Part shown: positions 1 to 10,390 of the stretch, piece by piece
How positions within the stretch are numbered: position 1 is the first letter of the stretch
How the letters are laid out: each line of letters opens with the position of its first letter
Origin: Anopheles merus
Lineage: Eukaryota; Arthropoda; Insecta; Diptera; Culicidae
Direction of reading: 5' to 3'
Assembly: GCF_017562075.2 (NCBI RefSeq)
Contig: NC_054082.1
Location: 62,898,322-62,962,321, forward strand
Length of the DNA: 64,000 nt
Position numbers and translations under genes: made by a program
Notes under the pieces: generated by a model
What the model saw: only the letters and a program-made list of their open reading frames with translations
Database searches by the model: none
Told to the model about the DNA's origin: nothing

Positions 1-152
1 GGTGTTGTGGTGCGTCAACGAAGTAAAAATGCCAAACGAGAAGCAGATAAATAAACAAGCCAGAAAGCTCCGGGATGTGATGACTCACATAAACGATATG
101 ATGGAGTTTAATATCAAGTTCGACGCGGCGAAACATATAAACCAAATTCCAA

Positions 153-169
153 TCCGGCTCGAAGGACCA
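153..169 (-). promoter_or_regulatory. Primer-binding site matching the tRNA-Tyr 3' end
   Basis: The plus strand reads TCCGGCTCGAAGGACCA, which from memory equals the 3' acceptor end plus CCA of animal tRNA-Tyr, so its complement is a minus-strand primer-binding site. The same stretch with one change (GGTTCG for GGCTCG) lies at 15138-15154, exactly four A residues before the 5' LTR of BEL element 1. Here too AAAA follows and then TG at 174. I infer the 5' end of another minus-strand LTR element whose body lies to the left of the window. Confidence 0.6.
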
Positions 170-173
170 AAAA

Positions 174-480
174 TGATGACGCTTTCTCAATTGTTGTAAA
201 TAATGTTGTTATCTCGCCGAGGTTTCAAGTGCTAATGTTTATTCCCTGTCAAATTCACTGTTCTTCTAATTCTTCTTATTTATAATTACGATCTAATCCA
301 TTCTGTATTAATTACCCCAGTTGTCCTAATTCTAATTGTGCCATGCACATTGCCTACCGTAAGGCGTCAACACCAACACAAACACAGTTCCCATCTTTGG
401 CGGCCTCACTTAGTGTAAGTGCAATCAAACCGACATCCTACATCAACAAAACACCACTTAACTACCTGCAAACACCACTA
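174..480 (-). mobile_element. Probable 5' LTR remnant of an LTR element
   Basis: This AT-rich stretch contains no supported gene. It directly follows the primer-binding-site-like sequence, with the spacing seen in BEL element 1, and begins with TG as the reverse complement of an LTR end would. Its far border is not visible and no second copy lies in the window, so the LTR call is inference. A 65-codon plus-strand frame over 2-199 runs straight through the primer-binding site and is probably fortuitous. Confidence 0.35.
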
Positions 481-498
481 CTAAGAGGATCGGGATAA

Positions 499-1176
499 CC
501 GCTTGCTTCAGATACACTGGATATCATTCCACACACTAATACGCGTATATGGCTTTTCTTTACACGTTTCGCCCCATCAGTTACCACTGAGCAAATTTCT
601 CATATGGTGCAGGTACGTTTAGCGCTTGACAAGTGGGATGTGTTTGTTCACCGCCTGACGAAATTCGGCGCTAACACAAGTACACTCTCATTCATCTCAT
701 TCAAAGTGGGCATACCGGCCACTTTACGCAGTAAGGCTCTATCACCTGAGACATGGCCCTCCGCTCTAACATACCGAGAGTTTCGTGACTACCGGAACAA
801 CAACAATAACAATCCCAATACACGCGCCGTCACCGATACTAACTCGATACATCAACTCACACACGATCACCCTGCCACTCTCGCTGCAGACAGCTATCAC
901 AATCCACTCTCACGGTCCGGAATAAGCGCTCCGATATCAAACACCACTACAGATATGCACTCGCAGCCTAGTCCGATTTCTTCTCCTGCTATGACCACTA
1001 CAGATGCAGGTTTGTTTACAACTGAACCACAGCAGGATCTCAACGAGCGAATGCTTGTCACCACTACACCTATCAGATCTCCTCCTGAATGCGTAGCCGC
1101 TCCTAAAAAAAGACCGCGACGAGTTAACACTAAACGGACTGATGATTCTGCGGAAGCCGGTCCGTCAGATGAATAG
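499..1176 (+). pseudogene. CR1-A ORF1 C-terminal part (nucleic-acid-binding protein)
   Basis: The frame is open from a stop at 496-498 to 1176; the first ATG is at 604. The segment around IWLFFTRFAPSVTTEQI to REFRDYR aligns by eye with the middle of ORF1 in CR1-E (IWLFFTNISPDVTPDDM to REFTDYR) and in CR1-B and CR1-D. In those copies it follows an N-terminal PHD finger and is followed by a Ser/Thr/Pro-rich tail and a basic stretch, here KKRPRR near the end. Family knowledge: CR1 ORF1 proteins bind the element's RNA. The PHD finger is absent. ORF2 begins four bases after the stop. Confidence 0.7.
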
Positions 1177-1179
1177 CAA

Positions 1180-2418
1180 TTGAATATCAACAACACAACA
1201 ACAACATACCTACCAATGTATTACCAAAATGTTCGAGGCTTGCGTAAAAAACTGAATGATCTTAGACTAGTACTTTCAGAAACTGAATACAAAATCGTAA
1301 TATTAACTGAAACCTGGTTGAACAATAACATAAACAATGAGTTATTCAACGACGATCGCTATTCTATTTACCGATGTGATAGAACCACCACTAACAGCAC
1401 TTTCTCCATCGGTGGTGGTGTTCTAATAGCCTGCTCTCGCTCTCTCTCATCTTGCGAAATTACACCGACGGATCGAACTATGGAACAGTTGTGGGTCAAA
1501 ATTCGATTGGGCAATATTTTTGTTTATATCGGTGCCATGTATATTCCACCGTACAACGCATATAACGACATAATTGTTAACAAACATCTGGAAAGTATAC
1601 GCGAAATTTCATCACGCATGAGAGATAACGATATTCTGCTTGTCGCTGGAGATTTTAACAAATGGGACATTACGTGGTCCAAACTCAATGCAGCCGATGT
1701 CGAGGATGTACCATTGCGCTCCACTTTCATGCACTATAAACCGTCATCTAAGTCTCGAAATAATCATATTTTCATCGATGGTATGGCAGCAAACGGCCTT
1801 TATGAATTAAGCAACGTTAGAAACTCCATGGACCGACAACTCGACCTAATTTTTGCTAACTCCAACGCCGCTGAGATCTGTTCTGCCGTGTCTAAATCTG
1901 AACCGGCCCTGCTCAAACTCGATAATTATCATCCTGCACTCGAATGGTCAATACGTCACTATGATCATCATGCGTCTAGCTCCCATCCAAGCAACACATA
2001 TCAGCAACGATTAAATTACTCAAAGGCTAATATCGTCGAACTGGAGGAAAGAATATTTCTATTCGGTTCTACTTTTAACTGCTCCAACTTTCCGTCTGTT
2101 GACGACGCTGTTCATGCTTTCACGATTTTCATGAAAGATGCTCTACAATCCTGTACGCCAATTATGCACCAGAAACGCTCTCCAGCATGGAGTAATAACA
2201 GGCTTATCATCCTCAAACGAGCCAAAAACAAAGCCATTAGTCGACATCGTTTTTTGAGAAGTAATATCACTAGGGAAAATCGTAACAACGCTATACATGC
2301 ATACCGTCAGTATAACCGATCAAGATATAAGCAATATATATCTTCAATCGAAAGGTACCTTCTCCGACATCCCCGAAATTTTGGCGCTTCATCGACAGCA
2401 GACGACGCTCAAACGTAG
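1180..2418 (+). pseudogene. CR1-A ORF2, apurinic endonuclease domain
   Basis: This is the N-terminal endonuclease of the LINE ORF2 protein, which nicks target DNA to prime reverse transcription. Visible signatures in order are YYQNVRGL near residue 13, VILTETWLNN, IGAMYIPP, LLVAGDFNKWDITW (the GDFN catalytic stretch) and DNYHPALEW (the C-terminal His). The domain is complete. The frame is lost near 2380, where NFGASST replaces the expected NFWRFID continuation, consistent with loss of one T; the next frame opens at 2448. The likely start is the ATG of MYYQNV near 1216 rather than the upstream TTG. Confidence 0.75.
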
Positions 2419-2447
2419 TTCCAAGCACAATCAAATATAATGATTCC

Positions 2448-2904
2448 GTGGGCACGTCACCCGAAGATATTTGCAACATTTTTGCTGAACGATTTTCCGA
2501 TGCCTTCTCCACCCCAATTGTAGATCAAACGGTGATCGCAAGGGCCACATCTTACACACCTCTAAACATGATTGATTACACCATTCCTACGTTTGATATA
2601 CGCACAGTAGAAAAGTGCCTCAAAAGCCTTAAACCATCTACAGCTCCTGGTCCCGATGGCATTCCGAGTTTCATCATCAGTAAATGCTATCAGTCCCTAG
2701 TACCTATATTAACAAACATATACAACACGTCACTGAGTTCCGGTATTTTCCCACGCTTATGGAAGACCTCGTGGATGGTACCAATATTTAAAAAAGGGGA
2801 TCGCTCATGTGCTTCAAACTATCGCGGTATCACATCACTTTGTGCGGTGTCAAAAGCTTTTGAGCTTCTGCTTTACAGCCCTATGCTCTCCGCTACATCG
2901 AATT
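2448..2904 (+). pseudogene. CR1-A reverse transcriptase, N-terminal half
   Basis: The frame continues the endonuclease after a one-base shift. Motifs are CNIFAERFSDAF, STAPGPDGIPSF (RT motif 1) and KKGDRSCASNYRGITSL (motif 2). It runs into a short CR1 insertion at ~2912. Beyond that point the apparent ORF to 2993 is translated insertion sequence, not enzyme. With the insertion and one target-duplication copy removed (328 bp), this frame joins the one at 3240 exactly. Confidence 0.75.
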
Positions 2905-2911
2905 ATATTAT

Positions 2912-3239
2912 TTCATTTCATTTCATTTCATTTCATTTATTTAATACAATATCTGCCATCAAGGCTAAATATAATGGACTTAAAACTAATTAAATACTAA
3001 CAAAAAAACAAAATGATTCATGAAAAACTAAGCCTAACTAACCTAGTCTTGACCTAGCAAAAAAGAAAAGAAAAAAACAAGGGTAGAGCGTAGAGACTAT
3101 CATAAACTTAACAAAAAAAAGAGAGTAATAGAAAACTAAGGAGAATAATCAAAGGGAATTAGAAGAAAAAATACGGTTACGGAAAGAGTTAAGAGAGGAG
3201 TCGAAATCAAAGAGATAGTAAAAGTATGTATGATATTAT
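2912..3239 (-). mobile_element. CR1 3'-end fragment (5'-truncated) with 7-bp TSD
   Basis: On the minus strand this fragment ends in about five TGAAA repeats (plus-strand TTTCA run from 2912), followed inward by ~300 bp of AT-rich 3' UTR and no coding sequence. The same tail begins CR1-E at ~41685 and the sequence after it is similar (TTAATACAATATCTGCC against TTTCAATATGTCTGCC). It is flanked by ATATTAT at 2905-2911 and 3233-3239. The interval given includes the right duplication. From memory, mosquito T1 elements end in TGAAA repeats. Confidence 0.8.
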
Positions 3240-3594
3240 GGATCACCAACACGGGTTCGTATCCAAAAGTTCAACATTAACGAACCTCACTGAATTCGTT
3301 AGTTTCTGCAAACGTAATCTCGACTCCGGAGGTCAGGTGGATGCTATTTACACCGATCTCAAAGCTGCTTTCGACCTCATCTCACACGACATGTTAATCG
3401 CCAAATTGCACAAATTAGGGTTTTCGGAACAAATAGTTAAGTGGTTGCATTCCTACCTCACAGAACGCTCATACAAGATCAAGGTAAACGATCATACATA
3501 TAGAGAAGTGCTTGGCACCTCAGGGGTGCCTCAAGGCAGCAATTTGGGCCCGCTGCTCTTCATTCTTTATATAAACGATTATATAAATTGCTAG
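3240..3594 (+). pseudogene. CR1-A reverse transcriptase, middle part
   Basis: This continues the enzyme after the insertion: HQHGFVSKSSTLTNL, then YTDLKAAFDLISHDML (motif A) and TSGVPQGSNLGPLLF (motif B). A one-base shift at ~3588 moves the catalytic FADD box into another frame at 3591. No element-specific oddity appears beyond these breaks. Confidence 0.75.
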
Positions 3595-4440
3595 CTAAAC
3601 ACCGTTTTCTTCTGTTTGCCGATGACGTTAAGCTGTTCGCTCCTATCAACGATACCAATGACTGCATCAATCTTCAACATGCCATCAACCTGTTTAGCAT
3701 ATGGTGCCGTGATAATGCAATGGCGGTATGTATCGAAAATGTCGTGTTTTGTCTTTTTGCCGTTCTCGGTCTTGCACACGATTTAACTACCAGATCGATA
3801 ACATATCCGTTGAACGCACCGATACATTCCGCGACCTTGGGATCATTCTCGACACACGTTTAACATTTAACGATCACCTAGAGAATATAGTGTCCAGAGG
3901 GAACCAACTACTGGGTTGGATTATTCGATCAACGCAAGGTTTCCGTAATCCTATGACCATAAAAACCATCTACTGTGCCTACGTTTGATCTGTGTTAGAA
4001 TATGGCAGTATTGTTAGTGACCCCTGTACCGAACAATGGAGTAATCGAATCGAGGCCATCCAAAGAAAAGCGACTAGATATGCTGTAAGACTCTTACCAT
4101 GGCGACAGGGCGATGTGTTACCGTCATACCATTCCCGGTGTCTGCTTTAAGGGATTCAGTCGTTGAAAAAGCGCCGTGAGATAGCTAAATGCCTTTTAAT
4201 ATCAGGACTACTTAACCACCACATTGATGCTCCTACTCTATTAGCTACGATAGTATTTAACGCGTCATCTAGGAATCTACGTACACGTCAATTCATATCC
4301 GTCCCTCGTTATAGAACTCGTTTTGGCTAGTCTGATCCTATGTCAGCTGTGTGTCGAACTTTCATAAATAACTTTGATTTATTTGATTTCAACATGCCAC
4401 AGAATGTTTTTAGAGATAGACTCAGGACACAACTTACCTA
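3591..4440 (+). pseudogene. CR1-A reverse transcriptase, C-terminal part, frameshifted
   Basis: The catalytic box RFLLFADDVKLFAPI occurs near 3603-3650 with both aspartates present. The frame shifts again near 3730 (to FRDLGIILDTRLTFNDHLE) and stops at 3988. Sequence readable as LINE thumb region, such as IEAIQRKATRYAVRLLPW, continues with interrupting stops to about 4440, where the final reading ends. This is clearly a relic. Confidence 0.65.
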
Positions 4441-4514
4441 ATTTTTTTTTTCAAAATACATTTTCTATTCTTGTGCACCTGTTCTGCCCGATCGATTTAT
4501 GTACCTTACATAGT

Positions 4515-4748
4515 CTATAAACATATAAACATATAAACATATAAACATATAAACATATAAACATATAAACATATAAACATATAAACATATAAACATATAA
4601 ACATATAAACATATAAACATATAAACATATAAACATATAAACATATAAACATATAAACATATAAACATATAAACATATAAACATATAAACATATAAACAT
4701 ATAAACATATAAACATATAAACATATAAACATATAAACATATAAACAT
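4515..4748 (+). repeat. 8-bp tandem repeat (ACATATAA)n, ~29 copies
   Basis: A pure tandem array of ACATATAA runs for ~234 bp directly after the CR1-A 3' UTR and stops abruptly where the gypsy pol begins. CR1-clade LINEs end in short tandem repeats rather than poly(A), so this is most simply an expanded element tail. Because 8 and 3 are coprime, all three minus-strand frames are open and read as the octapeptide MFICLYVY over and over; these are not genes. Confidence 0.9.
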
Positions 4749-4769
4749 ACAACTGTTTTAAACATGTAG

Positions 4770-6821
4770 CACAAACCAACCGAGGCGAACACCGTCCATC
4801 AGATAATCACTAACGGACCACCCGTTTTTTGTCGACCACGACGATTGCCCATCGACAAATTAAAAGAAGCCAAGGCTGAATTTCAATTTTTAATGGAACA
4901 TGGGATTTGTCAACCCTTTAAAAGCAACTGGGCAAGCGCTTTACATCTTGTAAAAAAATCGAACGGCAAGTGGAGACCATGCGGAGATTATCGGAATCTT
5001 AACGCGATCACCATACCAGACCGATACCCAGTACCGCATATTCAGGATTTTTCGAATATCCTGCACGGCAAAACAATATTTTCATGTATTGACTTACAAA
5101 GGGCATATCATCAGATTCCAGTTGCCCCAGCAGATGTCCCAAAGACGGCCATAACGACCCCTTTCGGACTTTTCGAATTTAAATACATGATCTTTGGCTT
5201 AAGAAACGCAGGACAGACTCTACAAAGGCATTTGCACGCTATCTTAGGCGACCTCGATTATGTTTTTCCTTACGTAGATGATCTATGCATAGCTTCAGAG
5301 AACATAGAACTGCATAAAATCCACCTTCGTGAAGTTTTTGAACGCTTGAAACAGAATGGTCTCGTCATAAACGCAGCTAAATGTCAAATAGGTCAACAAT
5401 CTGTGGATTTTCTCGGACACAGAGTCACAGCCGAGGGTATACAACCGAATCTCGCTAAAATTCAAGCCATTATTGATATACCTAGACCCATTAACGCCAA
5501 GGAACTGAAAAGATTTCTAGGAGCCATAAACTTTTATCGCCGATCCATACCACGCGCAGCTGAAAACCAACGCATCCTACAGGCAATGATATCAGGCAAC
5601 ATAAAAAACGACACGACTAGCCTCGAATGGAATGACACTACCAACGACGCATTCCTAAAGTGCAAACAGGAACTATCAAATGCTACTCTGCTTGCACACC
5701 CTTCACCTGAAGGAACACTAGCCCTTGATGTGGATGCTTCGAATACGTGCATCGGTGCCGTTCTTCATCAGATCACCGAAAAGGGACTACAACCACTTGC
5801 ATTCTTTTCACGCAAGCTGAGTGAGAGCCAACAAAAGCTAAGCACGTATGATCGCGAGCTAATCGCGATGTACGAAGCAGTAAAGCACTTTAAAGATACC
5901 GTACAAGCCCGAGAGTTTTGGATTTATACAGATCATAAAACGCTCGTCACCGCTTTTCAGCAGCGTCCAGAAAAGGCTACACCTACACAGCAACGCAGAC
6001 TTAGCTACATAAGCGAATTTACAACCGATATTCGGCATGTAGCGGGTGATGCGAATAAAGTTGCCGACATGCTGAGCCGCATTAACACAATTACTGCAAT
6101 AGATACAATAGACTACAATCGCATGGCTAAGGAACAGATAACCGATCCAGAACTCAAATATTTCCTAGAAAACCCACCAACAAATACTTGCGTTCATCTT
6201 AAACAATTAAAATCACCTCTAGCCGATACTCCCATATATTGCGATATATCCACAGAAGCGATTCGCTCTTTCGTACCAAAGCAATTTAGAAAGCAGATTT
6301 TAGAAAAAATGCATAGCACATCACACCCTGGTATACGTGCTACCACTCGTTTGGTATCTGACCGCTTCATTTGGCCTTCTCTTCGTCGAGATTGCAAAGC
6401 ATTTGTAACGAATTGTATGCCATGCCAGAAGTCAAAAATACAACGCCATAACAAATCGCCAATTGATCAAATCAAAACGCCTGATCGCCGATTCGCACAC
6501 ATTCATATGGATCTCAGAGGACCCTTACCGCCATCTGAAGGCAATTTATATTGTCTTACCATCATCGATAAATTTACCAGGTGGCCCGAGGTTTACTCTA
6601 TACCTAACATGACCGCACACACCGTAGCGCGTGCTTTCATCAATGGTTGGATTTCGCGATTTGGTGTACCGACGAATATTACAACCGATTGTGGCAGGCA
6701 ATTCGAGTCAGAGCTTTTCCGTACCCTTACAAGTATGCTTGGCATAACACACTTGCGCACTACCCCATACAACCAAACGGACAAATCGAGCGTACAGATC
6801 GACAGCTCAAGGCAGCTATAA
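4770..6821 (+). pseudogene. Ty3/gypsy Pol: RT, RNase H, integrase (partial)
   Basis: The frame is open for ~680 codons. Order: upstream NGPPVF; RT with LVKKSNGKWRPCGDYRNLN, TIFSCIDLQRAYHQIPV (motif A Asp), TPFGLFEFKYMIFGLRNA and FPYVDDLCIAS (catalytic YVDD); a connection ending FLGAINFYRRSIP; RNase H with LALDVDASNTCIGAVL and YDRELIAMYEAV; an integrase zinc finger with HSTSHPGIRATTR and CMPCQKSK; and the integrase core with HMDLRGPLPP and ITTDCGRQF. Near 6775 a frameshift sends the reading to a false end at 6821. The true continuation, NGQIERTDRQLKAAI, is in the next frame. An unusual D-C-G replaces the common D-x-G at the second catalytic site, but the Asp is kept. Confidence 0.85.
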
Positions 6822-7350
6822 TGTGCCACCAAAACTCGAGGTGGACTGAAGTCCTACCTATCGTCCTCTTATGCGATGCATGCGATCTTCTCTGAAAGCA
6901 GATTTAAATGCAACGGTTGCTGAGCTTATTTACAGCGTACCACTTCGACTGGTGAATTTTTCGTGCCAAGCGAAGATAAGAGAGCAACATCTGAGTTTGT
7001 AACACAGCTGAATCAGCAAATGTCGAAAATAGCACCAAAACCAACCAGCAACCACAACACACGAGAAGCTCCATTCATCCAAAAGGAGATAGCAACATGC
7101 ACACGTTTTCATCCGAGTGGGTGCAATCTAACCGCCTCTAACGCAGCCGTATGATGGACCATACCGGGTGGTCCGACGGAAGAAAAAGGTTTTTATCGTC
7201 GAGGTAAACGGAAAGAACGTCCCAGTTTCCATCGACCGCCTTAAAGCAGTATTTACCCAGGCAGAAGATGAAGATTCACCCGCGAAAAATGATCAGCATT
7301 CCAATTCACCACCAATTGTAGACCCTCCGTACAAAACACGCTAAGGACGC
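6776..7350 (+). pseudogene. Ty3/gypsy integrase C-terminus, broken
   Basis: After the frameshift the integrase continues as NGQIERTDRQLKAAI and WTEVLPIVLL, then breaks again. The pieces KADLNATVAELIYSVPLRL, EFVTQLNQQMSKIAPKP (in the frame 6963-7154) and YRVVRRKKKVFIVEVNGK (~7160) are recognisable as the tail of gypsy integrases. The last two cover the region where a GPY/F-like module normally sits. Coding ends near 7344, ~40 bp before the polypurine tract. Confidence 0.6.
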
Positions 7351-7398
7351 CGTGTTGTGATTCCGAACCGCTATTAAAATCTAAGGGGGAAGTAGTGG

Positions 7399-7815
7399 TG
7401 TGACACAACGTGTAACCGCTTCTTAAGACGCGTTACGCATAGCAAACACATACAGAACGCATCGCGCGTAACGTGTAGCACTCTTTCACTCACTAACACT
7501 AACAATAGCAAACGATTGCACTACTACCATTAGATATAGGATTAGAATTATATTTTATATTAGAAATACAATTATTCTACGAGTGACCACCAAGCGAGCA
7601 ACAAGCCAACTCATTACGTGCACCCGAAAGTAGTTAAAATTAGCTAGAACATTCCCATAGAACCACAAGAAACCGTGCCGAACCCGACCGTTGTGCAATC
7701 GAAGGCGAAAATTGTGTTATTGAATTGGACAGACTAGCTTACACCATCTGACGTGTGAGCAAGTGGTAGACCGCGGTGTCTATTAAAAAGGACTATTGTT
7801 ATAAACAAGTGGACA
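7399..7815 (+). mobile_element. Probable 3' LTR of the Ty3/gypsy element
   Basis: A G-rich purine tract (AAGGGGGAAG) precedes TGTGACAC at 7399. The 417-bp block that follows ends TGGACA at 7815, giving TGT...ACA ends. No second copy exists here for comparison, so the borders are inferred from the polypurine tract and from where a different gypsy coding fragment starts. Confidence 0.5.
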
Positions 7816-7816
7816 G

Positions 7817-9062
7817 TTGTTTATTATGCTGGTAAACCCTGCCATAAAGAGTAGTGGAATCAAACCAAACCCCAAAACAATAGAAGCCATTAAGAGGTTC
7901 CCCGCTCCAACAACAGTAAAAACCCTACGAAAATTTTTAGGTTTAATGAATTATCATCGAAGATTTATTAAAGATTTTGCAAACATTGCAAAACCTCTGA
8001 CTACTGCTCTACGTAGTGAAAATAATCCCGCGTCGAACAAAAAGATAACGTTGTCAGTTGAATAAGCTAAGTGCTTTGATAGATTAAAAGCTATTTTATC
8101 TTATTCAGTTTTTTAATATGCTCAGATTAGAAAAAGTCCTTATTTTAACCACAGATGCTTCCAATTACGCAATTGGAGCAGTTCTATCCCAAGGCGAAAT
8201 AGGGAAAGATAAGACAATCCATTTGCTTCTCGTTCTATGTCATGCACTGAAGAATCTTATTCGGTTCCAGAGAAAGAAATGCTAGCTATTGTATGGGCTC
8301 CAAAACATAAAGAAATTATTTATACGGTGCAAAATTCACTGTTCTTAGTAACCATCAACCTCTTACGGTTACATTATCAGATAAGAATACAAATGCAAAA
8401 CATAAAAGATGGAAAGCATACCTAGAATAACATGATTACAATATTGTTTACAAACCAGGGAAAACAAATGTTGTAGCCGACGCTTTAAGTCGAATTTGCT
8501 GCTCTATGACAATAACCCAATATTCAAATCCCGACTGTAATTTGCTTTTTATACCCTCAACTGAAGGACCCCTAAATGCCTTCCGACATCAAGTAATAAT
8601 ACGAGAAAGGAAAAACAAAATAGAGCAAACATTTATTTTTAATAATTTTAAAAGGATAAGTATCACAACGGATGATACTAATGAAGCGAATCTTCTTAAA
8701 ATACTTAAAAATCAATTCGATGCTTCAAAACTCAATGGATTTTACACTACTGAATCTATTATGGGTAAAATTCAGGAAGTCTATAAAAATAACTTTGGTA
8801 GACCAAATATCTTCAAAATCCGTTTTACTCAGAAAAAATTAGAAAACGTTGAAACGCATTCAGAACAAATGGATATAGTGTGTCAAGAACATAACTGAGC
8901 CCACAGAGCTGTCGAGGAAAATAAGCAGCAGATCATCCGGAAGTATTATTTTCCCAAGATGACTGAGATGTGCTATGATCAGGAACTTTATTAAAACATG
9001 TTTAATATGCAACGAATGCAAATACAACAGGAAACCGATAAAAAAATGTAGATATTGACATC
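7817..9062 (+). pseudogene. Errantivirus-like Ty3/gypsy pol fragment
   Basis: This is a second, different gypsy element covering the end of RT, RNase H and the start of integrase. Seen: GIKPNPKTIEAIKRFPAP and FLGLMNYHRRFIKDFANIA (RT thumb and connection), TTDASNYAIGAVLSQG (~8150), EESYSVPEKEMLAIVWA (~8250), YKPGKTNVVADALSRI (~8450), then a spacer open from 8506 to 8898 and the integrase zinc-finger part (EHN, AHRAVEENKQQI, YYFPKM, CNECKYN). From memory the wording resembles the 17.6/297 insect group. Several frameshifts and a stop at 8896 make it dead. It is cut off by BEL element 1 and no other half was found. Confidence 0.75.
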
Positions 9063-9618
9063 TGTGAAATATATTCACTAAAGTGCTGGATTGTGATATT
9101 AGCTTGTATAAATTTGATGTGAATGAGAAGAATGCACCTTAATCGCCGGTCTGTTTGCAACTGTGTATTCGTTTTTCCCATAGTTCATTACATAATTCAT
9201 TACAAAAGTTCATTCGTGTAGTTCGAGCAGTTCATTTAATGCAGTCCAAATTAGTCAAGTAGTTTTATCTATATCCTATGGTGTAGTTCCTTCTAATTCC
9301 TACGTGTTTTCCTATTTGAATTCATATTCGAAATATTAATGTTAATCGAAATCCAACATTACCGACCACCAAAGAAGTAACTTCTTTACAATTCAAGACT
9401 AATTGAAGAATGAAAATAATAAACAAACTGCTGACCAAGCGTAGAGCGAACGCGTTGATTCTAGCTTCCGTCTCGTATGTACGTCTGTGTATGTGTGTTT
9501 GTACGTATACTGTCCTGCTATCACTGACAAGTGTCAAACATAAACAAATGCGGAATAAAGTGTGGTGTGTGCAAAAAACAATGTAGTGTAGTTCACGGCT
9601 TTACGCTACTCAGTGCCA
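9063..9618 (-). mobile_element. 3' LTR of BEL/Pao element 1
   Basis: The first ~295 bp match the copy at 15159-15434 apart from scattered changes and a short duplication around TTCATTACA. The remaining ~260 bp is unique here because the other copy is truncated. The upper border is inferred from a purine-rich GGAGAGGAAAGGAGA (minus strand, ~9621-9640) lying inside the last codons of integrase, so the ORF probably runs into the LTR. Confidence 0.65.
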
Positions 9619-10390
9619 GTGTCTCCTTTCCTCTCCAAATTGCTGAGTACGTCGGGGTTTGGTAGAATTGCCAAACGATTAGCTGCGCGTACGATTTGTT
9701 TTCCGGTAGCTGTGCGCAGTGTAACCACGCGAACGACTCCGTCCTTGCCTGGGTGAACTGCAACGATGCGGCCCATCGGCCACGAGGTAGGATGCATGTT
9801 GTCTTCCTTGATGATCACAAGCTGGTTTTTTTGCAGTGACACTGATTGCCCGCTGCAATGTTTGGCTCGCGCATGCAGTTGTTGAAGATACTCCGGATAC
9901 CATCTAGCCCAAATGTTTTGCATGTGTTTCTGCAACAACTGGTACTCCTTCAACCGATTGTCTGGTGTTCCGGTGTGATCGACGTCTGGTACCGCTTGCA
10001 TATTAGAGCCGATGAGAAAGTGTCCCGGCGTCAACAGTTCTAGATCTGAAGGCTCATCCGATAAAGGAGTTAATGGTCGAGAGTTTAAACACTGTTCCAC
10101 TTCTGCCAGCAGGGTAAGCATGTTCTCCTGTGTTATGCTTTTCGTTCCAATGGTTCTTATGATGTGTTTTTTAGCTGCCTTCACCGCTGCCTCCCATAAA
10201 CCTCCGAAGTGTGGTGCCCGTGGAGGGATCCATTGGATTTCGTTCGTCGCGCACCAATTGAAAATAGTTTCACGATCGTTCTCATCGCATTTGAGCATTT
10301 TGTAAATGCGGTTCAGCTCGTGCGATGCTCCCTTAAATGTAGTGGCGTTATCAGAGTGCAGCTCACTAATTCGTCCACGACGTGCAACTA
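9606..10390 (-). pseudogene. BEL/Pao 1 integrase core and C-terminus
   Basis: The catalytic core is readable: SELHSDNATTFKGA (second Asp) lies just upstream of the open frame starting at 10298, and PPRAPHFGGLWEAAVKAAKKH carries the E-region typical of BEL/Pao. CLNSRPLTPL and LTPGHFLIG follow, and the C-terminal DUF5641-like block NQLVIIKEDNMHPTSWPMGR ends before the stop at 9606. This enzyme inserts the cDNA into the genome. The N-terminal zinc part lies in broken frames up to ~10900. Confidence 0.75.

Larger units (their letters stand above)
480..4748 (+). mobile_element. CR1-clade LINE 'CR1-A', decayed
   Basis: This non-LTR retrotransposon has ORF1 and ORF2 (endonuclease plus reverse transcriptase) on the plus strand and ends in an 8-bp tandem repeat. 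ORF1 and the endonuclease resemble the other CR1-like copies in this window, for example the YYQNVRGLRKK start and LTETWL. A 328-bp insertion splits the reverse transcriptase at 2912-3239. There are single-base frameshifts near 2380, 3588 and 3730 and stops in the last ~450 bp. The 5' end, including the usual ORF1 PHD finger, is missing or unrecognisable. It cannot make its own proteins. Confidence 0.8.
4749..7815 (+). mobile_element. Ty3/gypsy LTR element, 5'-truncated, with 3' LTR
   Basis: The element has reverse transcriptase, RNase H, integrase, a polypurine tract (~7384-7398) and a probable 3' LTR. Gag, protease and 5' LTR are missing. The left border is the CR1-A 8-bp array; frame-matched coding sequence starts within ~20 bp of it. 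Either CR1-A inserted into this element and the other half is lost, or the two were joined by rearrangement. The RT style (NGPPVFCRPRRLP, CGDYRNLNAIT, YVDD) is closest, from memory, to the CsRn1/Kabuki group. Confidence 0.8.

Noticed and set aside
2..199. 65-codon plus-strand frame at the window start
   Set aside because: It runs through a tRNA-Tyr-type primer-binding site and into a likely LTR; no family similarity.
4451..4792. Three overlapping minus-strand frames encoding repeated MFICLYVY
   Set aside because: An artefact of a pure 8-bp repeat, which opens every frame on that strand; no gene features.
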